The position numbers were made by a program, and so were the translations under genes. The notes below the pieces were generated by a model. It made no database searches, was not told where the DNA came from, and saw nothing but the letters and a program-made list of their open reading frames with translations. From positions 3,108,001 to 3,172,000 of the forward strand of contig CP136052.1 of the NCBI GenBank assembly GCA_032620915.1: a DNA stretch of 64,000 nucleotides, given 5' to 3'. The stretch comes from Oscillospiraceae bacterium NTUH-002-81 (GTDB taxonomy: Bacteria; Bacillota; Clostridia; Lachnospirales; Lachnospiraceae). Below, piece by piece: positions 9,358 through 18,229 of this stretch; the stretch's first letter is position 1; each line of letters starts with the position of its first letter.

Positions 9358-10199
9358 AAATCAAGTACCTCCTTAACGACCTGCTGTTTTTCTTTTCCAA
9401 TGCTCTTCCTGCGGTCCTCTCCGCTGATTCGCACCGGCGTACACATTTCCAAAATCCTGCTGTAAATCCGGGCGTATGCCACATCCTCCGGATTGCGGAT
9501 TTCAGCAATCTTCAGATTGGTTGTGATAATGACCGGAAGTCCGGACTTGTACCGCTCATCGATAACGGCGTAGACCTGCTCCAGCGCATATTCGGTGCTG
9601 CGCTCAATTCCCAGATCATCCAGAATCAGCAAAGAATAGTTGGAAAACGAAGCGATATACCGGTATCGCTCTTCCGAATACATGGCTCCCATCTGATTCA
9701 GGATTTTGGAGAAGTTCGTCATCAAAACCGGAATGCCCTGTTCCAACAGAGCATTTGCTATACATGCCGCCACAAAGGACTTTCCAGTTCCGACATCTCC
9801 CCATAACAAAAGGCCAAGGTTTTCAGCCTTGACCTTTTTCCACTGCTCCACATAGCGTTTTGCCATCTGGATATCCTTGTTGTCTTCTGCAACGGCAAAA
9901 TTCCATTCCAGAAGATGCTTTTCCTGAATCCCCGTTGCTTTCAGCTGTCTGATTTTACGCTGCCGCTCCACCAGCTCATCCTGGCGTTTCTTTTCCGCCA
10001 TTGCCTCCTGCTGGCATCTGCAAAGGCAGGGAACAATCCTGTCTCTGCCCCAGAGCTTTACCCTGCACTGCACCGGCGTGTGGCAATTCCGGCAATACAG
10101 CAGTCCGTCCTCGCCCTGGTATTCCCGCTCTCCGGGTTCTTTCGGCGTAAAGAGCGAATCCAACGCCGCATTCAAAATTTCAGGCACCATGTCGCTCAT
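9354..10199 (-). CDS. DnaC/IstB-like AAA+ ATPase (helicase loader)
   Basis: The 281-residue protein has a zinc-binding N-terminal part (CRNCHTPVQC ... CLCRCQ, residues 37-60) and an AAA+ core: Walker A WGDVGTGKSF at about residue 135, Walker B LLILDDLG, sensor 1 IITTNL and the arginine-rich YARIYSRI box. This matches DnaC-type loaders that place the replicative helicase on single-stranded DNA. It follows the winged-helix replication gene with a 4-base overlap. The pair probably supports replication of the excised element. Confidence 0.85.
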   Translation of the reverse strand: MSDMVPEILNAALDSLFTPKEPGEREYQGEDGLLYCRNCHTPVQCRVKLWGRDRIVPCLCRCQQEAMAEKKRQDELVERQRKIRQLKATGIQEKHLLEWNFAVAEDNKDIQMAKRYVEQWKKVKAENLGLLLWGDVGTGKSFVAACIANALLEQGIPVLMTNFSKILNQMGAMYSEERYRYIASFSNYSLLILDDLGIERSTEYALEQVYAVIDERYKSGLPVIITTNLKIAEIRNPEDVAYARIYSRILEMCTPVRISGEDRRKSIGKEKQQVVKEVLDL

Positions 10200-10882
10200 A
10201 GGCTGTCTCCTTCCTCAAATGTGTAGTCTGCCGGGTTATACTTCGGCTTTTCTCTCTTTGCCCAGCTCCGGATTGTGGCAAGGTGATTTTTGTAGCTCCT
10301 GCCGGTGGAGGCCATATACTCAGAGAGCCGTTCAACCCGCATCTGATAATCTCTTGGGAACTCCTGCCGGAGCTTACTGTATTCCGTGTCAGAAAGAAGG
10401 ACATTTTCGTATGAGCCATACCGGTGCTGGATTTCCTTCTTCTCTCTTTTATTGATTGTTTCAGTACTTGTTCTATTAGTACTTAATTGCGCGGGATTTT
10501 CCGTAACCGGTGTGTCCGTATCCGGATTTACCGTATACGGCTTTTCCGTACACGGTGATTCCGAACACGGCTTTTTCCTTGGCATCTCATAAATCACATA
10601 CTCCGCTCTGCCCATCCGACCGTTACTCTCACGCTGCTGGTTCCTTTCCAGATACCCAAGACGCTCCAGCTCTTTTAGAGCCGTAAGCACCCCATCTACG
10701 CCATCCGGCGTAATCGAAGATAACCCCCGTACCGAATAGTTCCATGTGTCCGGCAAACTGAGCAGCATAGAGAGAAGTCCTTTCCCTTTCAGGCTGAGAC
10801 CCTGATCGCGCAGGTGGTAATTGCACATCGTTGTGTAATTGCTGTTCTTCTCAACCCTGAATACCGGCATGGTGCTCACCAT
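10196..10882 (-). CDS. Winged-helix replication initiator-like protein
   Basis: The 228-residue protein has an N-terminal winged-helix domain (residues 15-95: LSLKGKGLLSMLLSLPDTWNY, VDGVLTALKELERLGYLERN) of the type found in replisome organiser and RepA-like proteins of phages and conjugative elements. A Pro/Thr-rich linker with TEKPYTVNPDTDTPVTENP-like repeats joins it to a C-terminal helical domain. It overlaps the helicase-loader gene by 4 bases, the usual initiator-loader pairing. The linker is encoded by a stretch with repeated CCGTA..CGG units (10498-10570). Confidence 0.75.
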   Translation of the reverse strand: MVSTMPVFRVEKNSNYTTMCNYHLRDQGLSLKGKGLLSMLLSLPDTWNYSVRGLSSITPDGVDGVLTALKELERLGYLERNQQRESNGRMGRAEYVIYEMPRKKPCSESPCTEKPYTVNPDTDTPVTENPAQLSTNRTSTETINKREKKEIQHRYGSYENVLLSDTEYSKLRQEFPRDYQMRVERLSEYMASTGRSYKNHLATIRSWAKREKPKYNPADYTFEEGDSL

Positions 10883-11033
10883 CCTTTTTCGCAGGCTCCG
10901 CTTTTTTCTTCGGACATTTGCGCGGACGATCTTCGCTGTCCTCCCGGCGATGGTATTTGCCGGTATCCTGCATCATGCGTTCAAACGCCTGAAGGCGTCC
11001 CTCTGTAAAAAGCGTCATTCGACCACACCCCAT
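10851..11033 (-). CDS. Small hypothetical protein between antirepressor and initiator
   Basis: A 60-residue basic frame starting MGCGRMTLFTEGRLQAFERM. It overlaps the end of the antirepressor gene by 19 bases and the start of the initiator gene by 32 bases, as coupled genes in such elements often do. The likely start is the internal ATG of MTLFTEG. The Lys/Glu-rich C-terminus is without motif. Function unknown. Confidence 0.42.
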   Translation of the reverse strand: MGCGRMTLFTEGRLQAFERMMQDTGKYHRREDSEDRPRKCPKKKAEPAKKDGEHHAGIQG

Positions 11034-11845
11034 TTCTTAAACAACTTGAAGAGATGATTCTTTCCCTTGCAGGTCACTCTCGTCTGCTGCACCAGTTTTC
11101 CGCTTCTGCCGTAGCAATCCCGGACAATAAAATAGCCCCTTGCAGATTTGTCTGCAAAAGGCATCAGCCAGCCACTCGGACTGCGGTACAGATAGCGATG
11201 ATCCAGTAAGAGAGCCACTGCCGTCTTCTCCGGGATTCCGATTTCCTTACAGAAATTCCGGATGCAGGTACAATCCTCCGAGTTCACAAAGGTGTCGAAG
11301 TAGTCTGCCTTGGGCTGTGCCGCATCCAGCTGTTTGCGGATACCCTCAAGCTGCTCCCTCTCGGCTACAAGCTCCTGTGCCAGGGTGTAGATGACCTCCG
11401 GATGCTGAATCACCTGATCCAAAATGGAATCGCTCATATACACACCATGCTTGCGGATAGAAGGGAGAACTTCATCAAACACCCAGTGTTCAAATCGTTC
11501 TGCCGATGGCAGCTTGCTGTGAACGATCAGCCGGTAAACATCACCTTCTGTGATAAAGGCGATTTCAACGACCTGCTCTCCAGCATCCCCATACTGATTC
11601 ACCTTCTGAACGACCCCCTCACGTTTCGTTAGGGGGCCTCTGCAATGGCGTCTCACTGCAGCGTAGGGATTCACATACCCCAACGCTTTCGCCACGTCGC
11701 TTGCACAGAAGAATGTCTTGCCTGCCTCCTGAAACAACCGGATCGAACCAAACTCTTGGTTCTCGAACACCTCCGTCATCTGCCTCGACTGTCCGCCATA
11801 ACTGCCCACATCGGTGTCATGGGTCTTCTGATTGAAATCCGTCAT
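11015..11845 (-). CDS. Phage-type antirepressor (Bro-N and KilA-C domains)
   Basis: A 276-residue protein. Residues 25-125 are a Bro-N domain (FGSIRLFQEAGKTFFCASDVA, KALGYVNPYAAVRRHC, FITEGDVYRLIVHSKLPSAERFEHWVFDEVLPSIR). Residues 180-276 resemble a KilA-C/antirepressor domain (FCKEIGIPEKTAVALLLDHRYLYR). Such proteins counteract repressors in phages and integrative elements. It is the first gene of the minus-strand element operon and follows a strong hairpin with a T tail, so its expression may depend on readthrough or on a promoter close to it. Confidence 0.85.
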   Translation of the reverse strand: MTDFNQKTHDTDVGSYGGQSRQMTEVFENQEFGSIRLFQEAGKTFFCASDVAKALGYVNPYAAVRRHCRGPLTKREGVVQKVNQYGDAGEQVVEIAFITEGDVYRLIVHSKLPSAERFEHWVFDEVLPSIRKHGVYMSDSILDQVIQHPEVIYTLAQELVAEREQLEGIRKQLDAAQPKADYFDTFVNSEDCTCIRNFCKEIGIPEKTAVALLLDHRYLYRSPSGWLMPFADKSARGYFIVRDCYGRSGKLVQQTRVTCKGKNHLFKLFKKWGVVE

Positions 11846-11890
11846 ACCTGTTACCTCCTACTCAAATTTGTCTCGCCGGATTTCAGGCGA

Positions 11891-11948
11891 AAAAAAAAAA
11901 ATAGAGCCTTGACCCATTCTCGTTTTCAAAGAATGAGCCAAGGCTCTA
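11891..11948 (-). terminator. Strong intrinsic terminator upstream of the antirepressor operon
   Basis: On the minus strand the arms TAGAGCCTTG and CAAGGCTCTA pair perfectly, with an inner stem ATTCT/AGAAT, followed by about eleven T. It lies 45 bases before the antirepressor start. It could insulate the element from the rpsI operon or act as an attenuator for the element operon. Confidence 0.75.
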
Positions 11949-12009
11949 TGTAAATCAGTCAAGTATGTGTTCGTCCGTCGATGGCAAAATTGGACTTCAT
12001 TTGCTCCTA

Positions 12010-12071
12010 TTGTCCACCAGTAATTTAACCCATAAGAGGTCAAAATGGGCTTGTCCACCAGTAATTTGACC
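12010..12071. repeat. Pair of 21-bp direct repeats at the element end
   Basis: Copies at 12010-12030 and 12051-12071 share TTGTCCACCAGTAATTT and differ at one base of 21. Each is followed by an ACCCATAA (12028 and 12079). They lie in the 240 bases between the antirepressor terminator and the rpsI terminator, where the element should end, so they may be recombinase or regulator binding sites. Confidence 0.55.
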
Positions 12072-12141
12072 ACTATAAACCCATAAATTTCCGTTCAAAT
12101 TCCATCAAAACCGAACAGTCCAGGCAGAATTTTGGGTATAG

Positions 12142-12178
12142 AAAAAGCCCGGAAAATAGCGCATTTCCGGGCTTTTTT
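12142..12178 (-). terminator. Terminator of the rplM-rpsI operon
   Basis: Perfect arms AAAAAGCCCGGAAA and TTTCCGGGCTTTTT surround an 8-base loop 20 bases behind the rpsI stop codon. The hairpin is flanked by A and T runs on both sides and would work in both directions. Confidence 0.85.
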
Positions 12179-12197
12179 AGCATTTTGAAGTTGTCGA

Positions 12198-12590
12198 TTA
12201 TCGCTTGCTGAACTGCGGTGCGCGACGAGCGGCTTTGAGGCCGTACTTCTTTCTCTCTTTCATACGAGGATCTCTGGTCAGGAAACCAGCCTTCTTAAGA
12301 ATCGGACGGTAATCCGGATCTGCCTGCAGAAGTGCTCTGGAAATGCCGTGTCTTACAGCACCGGCCTGGCCTGTGTATCCGCCGCCGTGAACATTTACGA
12401 TCACGTCGAACTTGTCAGCGGTCTCTGTAGCCACGAGGGGCTGACGAACGATAACCTTCAGGGTCTCCAGTCCGAAATACTCATCAATAGTTCTTTTATT
12501 TACAGTGATAACACCGGTACCAGGTACCAGATATACTCTTGCGATAGATTTCTTTCTTCTTCCAGTTCCGTAAAAACTTGCTTTAGCCAA
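12198..12590 (-). CDS. rpsI: 30S ribosomal protein S9
   Basis: The 130-residue protein has the S9 signature [20 protein letters not shown] and the basic C-terminus ending QFSKR that reaches the tRNA in the ribosomal P site. The length is normal. The start is a TTG (12590-12588) behind an AGGGAGG ribosome binding site 9 bases away; no ATG fits the family start. It is the second gene of the rplM-rpsI pair and is closed by a strong terminator. The 3' end borders the integrated conjugative element. Confidence 0.98.
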   Translation of the reverse strand: MAKASFYGTGRRKKSIARVYLVPGTGVITVNKRTIDEYFGLETLKVIVRQPLVATETADKFDVIVNVHGGGYTGQAGAVRHGISRALLQADPDYRPILKKAGFLTRDPRMKERKKYGLKAARRAPQFSKR

Positions 12591-12610
12591 TGTGATTTAC
12601 CTCCCTCTGA

Positions 12611-13039
12611 TTAAAATGTCAGGACTTCCGGCTTCTGTGCCTCATGTCCGTGCTCTGCGCCTGCATATACAAACAGCTTCTTGTACATGGTTCTTCCTAA
12701 AGGTCCCTTCGGCAGCATGCCCTTAACAGCAAGCTCGATCACCTTCTCAGGCTTCTTGTCCATCATTTCTCTTAAGGTTGCCTCTTTCATTCCTCCAACA
12801 TAATCGGAATGACGATAGTAAATCTTCTGGTCTAATTTCTTACCGGTCACTTTCACCTTGTCAGCGTTTACGATGATCACATAATCACCTGTGTCAATGT
12901 GAGGAGTGTAGATCGGCTTATTCTTTCCTCTTAATACCTTTGCTACTTCTGATGCTAAACGACCTAATGTATATCCTGTAGCGTCAACTACATACCATTT
13001 TCTTTCAATTGTTGCTGGACTAGCCATGTAACTTTTCAT
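12611..13039 (-). CDS. rplM: 50S ribosomal protein L13
   Basis: The 142-residue protein is full length, with the L13 core ([52 protein letters not shown]). L13 is an early assembly protein of the large subunit. The start has AAGGAGG at 8 bases. rpsI follows after 20 bases, as in most Firmicutes. The 190 bases between truA and this gene leave room for a separate promoter and leader. Confidence 0.98.
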   Translation of the reverse strand: MKSYMASPATIERKWYVVDATGYTLGRLASEVAKVLRGKNKPIYTPHIDTGDYVIIVNADKVKVTGKKLDQKIYYRHSDYVGGMKEATLREMMDKKPEKVIELAVKGMLPKGPLGRTMYKKLFVYAGAEHGHEAQKPEVLTF

Positions 13040-13082
13040 CGGTTGACCTCCTTAAAATATCTGCTTTCTATTAAGTAAAATA

Positions 13083-13106
13083 CCTGATCCGGGGCTTTGG
13101 TTCAGG
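13083..13106 (-). promoter_or_regulatory. Possible hairpin in the rplM leader
   Basis: Arms CCTGATCC and GGTTCAGG pair with one mismatch about 45 bases before the rplM start. Firmicutes L13 genes often carry a short autoregulatory leader hairpin (L13 leader), and the position fits, but I cannot test the covariation pattern. Confidence 0.28.
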
Positions 13107-13227
13107 ATATTTCCATACATAACCATGCTAAAATAGTTTACTACACACCGCCTGGTGTGTCAACTACTTTTGTGTTTTTTCAATGTTTTTGTGTTTTTTT
13201 GTTTTTTCAATGCTTTTTGGACTTTTT

Positions 13228-13998
13228 TCAATGGACAACTTCTTTTCGCGGATCGTTCTCATATTCCATCTTTACCAGCGTCAATCCTCTGGCCGGTGCT
13301 GTCGGGCCTGCTGCCGCCCGGCTGGCAGCTTCCAGAATGTCTTTCATATGCTCCGGCGGGTATTTGCCTTCACCGATCTCCATGAGCGTTCCGGCAATGA
13401 TCCGCACCATATTATAGAGAAAGCCGTCCCCCACAATGCGCAGGGTGATGATGCTTGTCTGGGGATCTCTTGAAATATCAACAGACCGCACGGTACGCAC
13501 CGTGGTCAGCGCCTGGCTTTTCACACTGCAGAAGCTGGCAAAATCATGGGTACCGATGAGGAAGGCCGCCCCCCGCCGCATGAGCTCCACGTCAATGTTC
13601 CAGTAATTAAAATGCGTGTACAGCCGGTAATTCGGCACCGGATGGATGGTGTTTAAAATCTTGTATTCGTAGGTCTTCCGACAGTGCTGCCTGCGTGGAT
13701 GGAAATCCAGGGGGACTTCCCGGGAATCCACAATTTTCACATCTTCCGGCAGACGCTGGTTCATGGCAAAGCTGACCTTCTCCGCCGGCATCCGGGCGTT
13801 GGTATCAAAAACCGCCACATTTCCCAGGGCATGCACCCCGGAATCGGTGCGGCTGGCGCCGATGACCACAATATTTTCTCGCAAAAGCGATGACAGATGC
13901 TTGTTCAGCACTTCCTCGATGGTCACGCCGTTGGGCTGCACCTGCCACCCGGCATAAGCGGTGCCGTCATAGGCCACCGTCAGCATTACCCGTTTCAT
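13228..13998 (-). CDS. truA: tRNA pseudouridine(38-40) synthase TruA
   Basis: The protein of about 256 residues has the TruA motifs: VAYDGTAYAGWQVQPNG at the N-terminus, the catalytic Asp in GASRTDSGVHALGN, and GDGFLYNMVRIIAGTLMEIG near the C-terminus. It modifies U38-U40 in the anticodon arm of tRNAs. The ATG at 13998 with AAAGGCGG in front is preferred over the GTG one codon upstream. It follows ecfT by 12 bases, the conserved Firmicutes order. Confidence 0.96.
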   Translation of the reverse strand: MKRVMLTVAYDGTAYAGWQVQPNGVTIEEVLNKHLSSLLRENIVVIGASRTDSGVHALGNVAVFDTNARMPAEKVSFAMNQRLPEDVKIVDSREVPLDFHPRRQHCRKTYEYKILNTIHPVPNYRLYTHFNYWNIDVELMRRGAAFLIGTHDFASFCSVKSQALTTVRTVRSVDISRDPQTSIITLRIVGDGFLYNMVRIIAGTLMEIGEGKYPPEHMKDILEAASRAAAGPTAPARGLTLVKMEYENDPRKEVVH

Positions 13999-14012
13999 CA
14001 CATCCGCCTTTC

Positions 14013-14816
14013 CTAACGCACGACGATACCGATGGCCGTCACTGCTGCAAGATAAGCCACCAGAATCCCATACGCCATATAATCTCTTTTTTCATAAAGC
14101 AACGGTTTCATTTTCGTCCGGCCTTCCCCGCCGCGATAACATCTGGCCTCCATGGCCATGGCCAGGTCGTTAGCCCGGCGGAAGGCAGAAAGGAACAGCG
14201 GCACCAACAGGGGCACCATGTTTTTCGCCTTCTGGATCAGATTGCCGTTGTCAAAATCCGCACCTCTGGCCATCTGTGCCTTCATGATCTTATCCGTCTC
14301 CTCCAGCAAAATCGGGATGAACCGAAGGGCAATGGACATCATCATGGAAATCTCGTGCACCGGCACATGTACCACCTTCAACGGCCCCAGCACCCGCTCC
14401 AGGCCGTCGGTCAGGTCGTTGGGCGTGGTCGTCAGCGTCATGACGGAAGAACCGATGATCAGGTAGATCAGGCGCACCGCCATAAAACCCGCCTGCGAAA
14501 GTCCCTCCCGCGTGATTTTCAAAATACCAAAATCCCAGATGACTTCTCCGGGAATGATAAACAGGTTGAACACCACGGTGATCAGCAACAGCACGATGAT
14601 GGCTTTCAGCCCCCGCATCATATAGCGGAAGGGCACCTTCGACGTGCGGATGATCCCCGCAAGAAACAGAGTGGCCGCCGCATAGCCCAGCCAGCTTTTA
14701 AATAAAAACAGGGACACGATAAACGCAATGGTGCCGATGAGCTTTGTCCGGGGATCCAGCCGATGGATCGCGGAATTCGTCGGATAGTATTGTCCCAAAG
14801 TAATATCTCTTATCAT
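14013..14816 (-). CDS. ecfT: ECF transporter transmembrane component EcfT
   Basis: The 267-residue membrane protein has five or six hydrophobic segments (for example IAFIVSLFLFKSWLGYAA, IIVLLLITVVFNLFI, YMAYGILVAYLAAVTAIGIV) and the two Ala-Arg-Gly coupling motifs, MARGAD and MEARCY, which dock into the two ATPases. With EcfA1 and EcfA2 it forms the shared energising module for vitamin and cofactor uptake through separate substrate-binding S components, none of which lie here. Its ATG overlaps the stop codon of ecfA2. Confidence 0.95.
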   Translation of the reverse strand: MIRDITLGQYYPTNSAIHRLDPRTKLIGTIAFIVSLFLFKSWLGYAAATLFLAGIIRTSKVPFRYMMRGLKAIIVLLLITVVFNLFIIPGEVIWDFGILKITREGLSQAGFMAVRLIYLIIGSSVMTLTTTPNDLTDGLERVLGPLKVVHVPVHEISMMMSIALRFIPILLEETDKIMKAQMARGADFDNGNLIQKAKNMVPLLVPLFLSAFRRANDLAMAMEARCYRGGEGRTKMKPLLYEKRDYMAYGILVAYLAAVTAIGIVVR

Positions 14817-15673
14817 AATCGTCCTCCTGCCGCAAGTGCACGCAGGATCTCATCCCTTGCTTCCTCCACTGTCGTGGCATCGGTGCGCACATCCAGACCT
14901 TTTTCTTTCAGCCGGTTCATCACGTAGGTCACCTGCGGCGCCGCCAGACCGATCTCTTCCAGTTCCTTATAATGGGAAAATACTTCCTTCGGGGTGCCGT
15001 CGTACATAACCTCGCCCCGGTTCATGACGATGATCCGCTCCACATAACGGGCCACATCCTCCATGCTGTGAGAAACAAGCACACAGGTGATATGGCGTTT
15101 TTCATGCAGCTGGCTGATCAGTCCCAGGATCTCATCCCGGCCTCTGGGATCCAGCCCCGCCGTGGGCTCGTCCAGGATCAGCACCTCCGGCTCCATGGCA
15201 AGCACGCCCGCAATGGCCACCCGGCGCTTCTGGCCGCCGGACAGATCAAAGGGCGACTGATGGAACATTTCCTCCGAAATGCCCGTCAGACGCAGGGCTT
15301 CTGCCGCCCGCGCTTTCGCCTCTTCCTCCGAAAGGCCCTGATTTTTCGGGCCAAAACATACGTCGCTGATCACATCCACCTCAAACAGCTGATGCTCCGG
15401 GTACTGAAACACCAGTCCCACCTTTGCCCGCAGTTTCCGCATATCATAGTCTTTTTCGTAAATATTTTCCCCGTTAAAACGGATCACGCCGCTGGACGCC
15501 TTCAAAAGCCCGTTCAGGTGCTGGGTCAGCGTGGATTTTCCCGAACCGGTATGGCCGATGAGGCCGATAAACTGCCCCTCCGGGATTTCCAGATTGATAT
15601 CCTTTAACGCCTGCCGCTGGTAGGCGGTATTTTCCGAATAAATATAATTCAAATGCTCGATCACGATTGACAT
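14813..15673 (-). CDS. ecfA2: ECF transporter ATPase EcfA2
   Basis: A 286-residue ABC ATPase: Walker [11 protein letters not shown] (residues 38-47), Q-loop [10 protein letters not shown], signature [10 protein letters not shown], Walker [11 protein letters not shown] and the switch His in LVSHSMEDV. The Q-loop Q-Y-P-E-H-Q-L variant distinguishes EcfA2 from EcfA1. The C-terminal extension ([20 protein letters not shown]) is typical of this subunit. It overlaps both neighbours (13 bases with ecfA1, 4 bases with ecfT), so the module is translated as a unit. Confidence 0.96.
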   Translation of the reverse strand: MSIVIEHLNYIYSENTAYQRQALKDINLEIPEGQFIGLIGHTGSGKSTLTQHLNGLLKASSGVIRFNGENIYEKDYDMRKLRAKVGLVFQYPEHQLFEVDVISDVCFGPKNQGLSEEEAKARAAEALRLTGISEEMFHQSPFDLSGGQKRRVAIAGVLAMEPEVLILDEPTAGLDPRGRDEILGLISQLHEKRHITCVLVSHSMEDVARYVERIIVMNRGEVMYDGTPKEVFSHYKELEEIGLAAPQVTYVMNRLKEKGLDVRTDATTVEEARDEILRALAAGGRL

Positions 15674-16509
15674 AATTCATCCACCAGTTCATCTATTGTC
15701 AGGATTCCATCCGAAAGCGGAACGCCTTTTTCTTTCAGCTCATGGGCCAGCAGCGTTACCTGCGGCACGTCCAGGCTGTATTTCTTCAGTTCATCTACCC
15801 GGGAGAAAATCTCTCTGGGCGTTCCCTGCATGACGATTTTTCCATCGTCCATGACGATGACCTTATCCGCCCACACCACTTCTTCCATATAATGGGTGAT
15901 GAGGATGACGGTCACCTCTTCCACCTCGTTCAGCGCCCGCACCGTCCGAATGACTTCCTTGCGGCCGTTGGGATCCAGCATGGCCGTGGGCTCATCCAGC
16001 ACGATGCATTTCGGATGCATGGCCACCACACCGGCGATGGCCACCCGCTGCTTCTGGCCGCCGGACAGACGGTTGGGCGAATGGTGCCGGTATTCCAGCA
16101 TTTCCACTGCCTGGAGGCTCTCCTGCACCCGATCCCAGATTTCCAGCGACGGCACGCCCAGGTTTTCCGGGCCAAAGCCCACGTCCTCTTCCACCACGCT
16201 GCCGATGATCTGGTTGTCCGGATTCTGGAACACCATCCCGGCCGTCTGCCGGATATTCCAGATGTCTTTTTCCTCTTTGGTGTCCATTCCGCCCACCCAC
16301 ATCGTTCCCTCCGTGGGGGCCAGAATGGCGTTGATATGCTTGGCCAGCGTGGATTTTCCGGAACCGTTGTGGCCCAGGATCGCGATAAACTCCCCCCGTT
16401 CCACATCCAGATCCACGCCGTCCACTGCCCGGCGGATCTCCTCCACCTTGCCGTCCTCGTCTCTTCTGATATATTCATGCACCAGCTTTGCTGCCTTAAT
16501 GATTCCCAT
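15661..16509 (-). CDS. ecfA1: ECF transporter ATPase EcfA1
   Basis: A 282-residue ABC ATPase: Walker [15 protein letters not shown]-loop [11 protein letters not shown], signature [10 protein letters not shown], Walker [13 protein letters not shown] and switch His LITHYMEE. The PDNQ Q-loop is characteristic of EcfA1. It is the first gene of the ecfA1-ecfA2-ecfT-truA group and has a promoter-like sequence 40 bases upstream (16548-16576). In many relatives rplQ stands in front; here an acetyltransferase gene does. Confidence 0.96.
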   Translation of the reverse strand: MGIIKAAKLVHEYIRRDEDGKVEEIRRAVDGVDLDVERGEFIAILGHNGSGKSTLAKHINAILAPTEGTMWVGGMDTKEEKDIWNIRQTAGMVFQNPDNQIIGSVVEEDVGFGPENLGVPSLEIWDRVQESLQAVEMLEYRHHSPNRLSGGQKQRVAIAGVVAMHPKCIVLDEPTAMLDPNGRKEVIRTVRALNEVEEVTVILITHYMEEVVWADKVIVMDDGKIVMQGTPREIFSRVDELKKYSLDVPQVTLLAHELKEKGVPLSDGILTIDELVDELCQS

Positions 16510-16547
16510 GCAAATGCTCCTTCGTAAAAGCCGTCTAAATTACTCCC

Positions 16548-16576
16548 ATTGTATCCAACTTGCCTCATTTTTGCAA
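16548..16576 (-). promoter_or_regulatory. Putative sigma-A promoter of the ecf-truA operon
   Basis: On the minus strand TTGCAA (16571-16576) and TACAAT (16548-16553) are exactly 17 bases apart, 39 bases before the ecfA1 start. Each box matches the consensus at five of six positions. Confidence 0.6.
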
Positions 16577-16684
16577 GCGGTAATCCCATCTGCCGTAAAA
16601 CATGCGTACTGTTCAGTTCTCATCCAGACATCAAAAACCGCCGCAGCGGGATTACACGCCTGCCGCTTCTATATGGCAGTTCTG

Positions 16685-17323
16685 TCAGATTTCAGTCACA
16701 TCAACCTTAATAAAATCACCAAACTGCTGTTGTAATCGCCGGGCCACTGCCAGAGATGCGCTGTTTCTCTGATCCACCCGGATCCATACCCGGTCCAGAT
16801 ACAGGGAATCCCGGGCGTAGAGAAGAATCTGCCGGCAGGCAAACGAAGCCAGCCCTTTGCCACGGTATGGAGTAGAAATTATGTAGCCTAACGTTATCCT
16901 GGCATCTATCGGCTCTTTCACCGCGATCCCGTCCTCAACCGCCGTCTCTGTTTCCGATGCCTGCCTGTCTGTTTTCCCGGTCGTCTCCTCCGATTTCTGT
17001 CTGCCTGTTTCTACTGTCGGCGCTTCCGGTTCCCACCTGTCACTGCCTCTGGAATCGTTCCTGCCGGATTCTTCTGTTTGTGCTGTCCTGCCTCCGTCGC
17101 TTTCCGTTCCGTCCTCCACGCCCAATCCGACATGCCCGATGATCCTCCCGGTTCGCGCATCCTCCAGCACGTACATGCCGAAATCATAAAACCGATACAT
17201 ATTTTTTACATAGCTTTCAAAATATGCTTCCGGTTCCTCCGCCGGAAAAAAGGAGGGCATATAGGCAAGCATCCCCGGCTCTTCATACAGCGCCCGCACC
17301 GCCTCATAGTCATCCACGGTCAT
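16685..17323 (-). CDS. GNAT-family N-acetyltransferase with low-complexity insertion
   Basis: The N-terminal part (YEAVRALYEEPG, FYDFGMYVLED, IIGHVGLG) and the C-terminal part (ITLGYIISTPYRGKGLA with the acetyl-CoA loop, then RVDQRNSASLAVARRL) form one GNAT fold. They are separated by about 65 residues rich in Glu, Thr, Gly and Arg (residues 72-138) placed between two core strands, which is not usual for the family. The HAD gene ends 16 bases upstream. The five codons before the ATG read LTIRE, a normal GNAT beginning, and start with CTG directly behind the HAD stop, so the real start may be that non-AUG codon at 17338. Confidence 0.78.
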   Translation of the reverse strand: MTVDDYEAVRALYEEPGMLAYMPSFFPAEEPEAYFESYVKNMYRFYDFGMYVLEDARTGRIIGHVGLGVEDGTESDGGRTAQTEESGRNDSRGSDRWEPEAPTVETGRQKSEETTGKTDRQASETETAVEDGIAVKEPIDARITLGYIISTPYRGKGLASFACRQILLYARDSLYLDRVWIRVDQRNSASLAVARRLQQQFGDFIKVDVTEI

Positions 17324-17338
17324 TTCCCGGATGGTCAG

Positions 17339-18052
17339 TCATATGTCTGTTTCCGGCACCTCCGTCTGCGCGATCGTCACCGGCAGATCATGTACCCGAT
17401 GATGCAGCCGTTTTACAAAATCATAATCCACTTCCTCAAAGCCCTCGGTCACCAGATCCGCCAGACTTAAGTCCTGATTGCCGGAATCCGGGTTATAAAA
17501 TCCCAGACACGCCGCACCGGCCGCCTTGGCCGCACGCACGCCGTTGCAGGAATCCTCCACGATGACGCATTCCTCCGGCTGCACACCCAGCTCCTCCATG
17601 GCTTTCAAAAACACATCCGGTGCCGGCTTCGGGTGCGCCACATCTGCACCGCTGACGATTTTGTCAAAATAATCATATAATCCAATGGCCTTCGTCGTTT
17701 TCACGATCAGATCATAATAGGAAGAAGATGCCACCGCCAGCTTCACGCCGTGGGCCCGCAGATCCAGGATCATCTGCCGGATGCCGGGGATTTCCCCGTA
17801 GCCATCTTTCTCGATGATGGCCGCCTCGTGCTCCTTGATCCGTGCCCAGTTCTCCGGCTTGCGGATGTCAATGCCGTACTTTTCCATCAGCATTCCCCGC
17901 AGATGCTCCGTGGTCGAACCGATGGACGGCGCATAGTAGTCATAATTCAGTTCGATTCCCTGCTCCCGGAAAAATGCCTGATACATCCGAAAATGAATCG
18001 GCTCCGTGTTCACCAGTACCCCGTCCATGTCAAAAATCACGCTTTTAAACAT
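17339..18052 (-). CDS. HAD-superfamily hydrolase, beta-phosphoglucomutase-like
   Basis: A 237-residue protein with the HAD motifs: FDMDGVLVNTEP (nucleophile and acid/base Asp) at residues 7-18, a helical cap, VASSSYYD (motif II Ser), KPAPDVFLKA (motif III Lys) and VIVEDSCNGVRAAKAAG (motif IV). This pattern fits sugar-phosphate phosphatases and phosphoglucomutases of subfamily IA. The start at 18052 has AAGGTGG in front; the open frame upstream to 18127 has none. It is the first gene of a two-gene unit with the acetyltransferase. Substrate is not predictable. Confidence 0.88.
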   Translation of the reverse strand: MFKSVIFDMDGVLVNTEPIHFRMYQAFFREQGIELNYDYYAPSIGSTTEHLRGMLMEKYGIDIRKPENWARIKEHEAAIIEKDGYGEIPGIRQMILDLRAHGVKLAVASSSYYDLIVKTTKAIGLYDYFDKIVSGADVAHPKPAPDVFLKAMEELGVQPEECVIVEDSCNGVRAAKAAGAACLGFYNPDSGNQDLSLADLVTEGFEEVDYDFVKRLHHRVHDLPVTIAQTEVPETDI

Positions 18053-18229
18053 TCTATTTCCACCTTTTCTTCGGTTATGGTCGTTTTGTTCCTTCCTCAC
18101 TATAGACTGTGGAGGAGGATTTTTCAAGCATGAAATGAGCGCCAGATGATGAGCAAAATTTTCTTTCGATTTTGGACAGAATAAGGTATAATAGGAAGAG
18201 AAAATTCAACGAAAGAAAGGATGTCATTT

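Noticed and set aside
12010..12086. Start of a CRISPR array or iteron origin
   Set aside because: Only two copies with different spacing; no cas genes. Reported only as a repeat pair.
13890..14705. Long plus-strand frame opposite ecfT
   Set aside because: Shadow of the GC-rich codons of ecfT and truA; rich in His, Arg and Gln with no domain.
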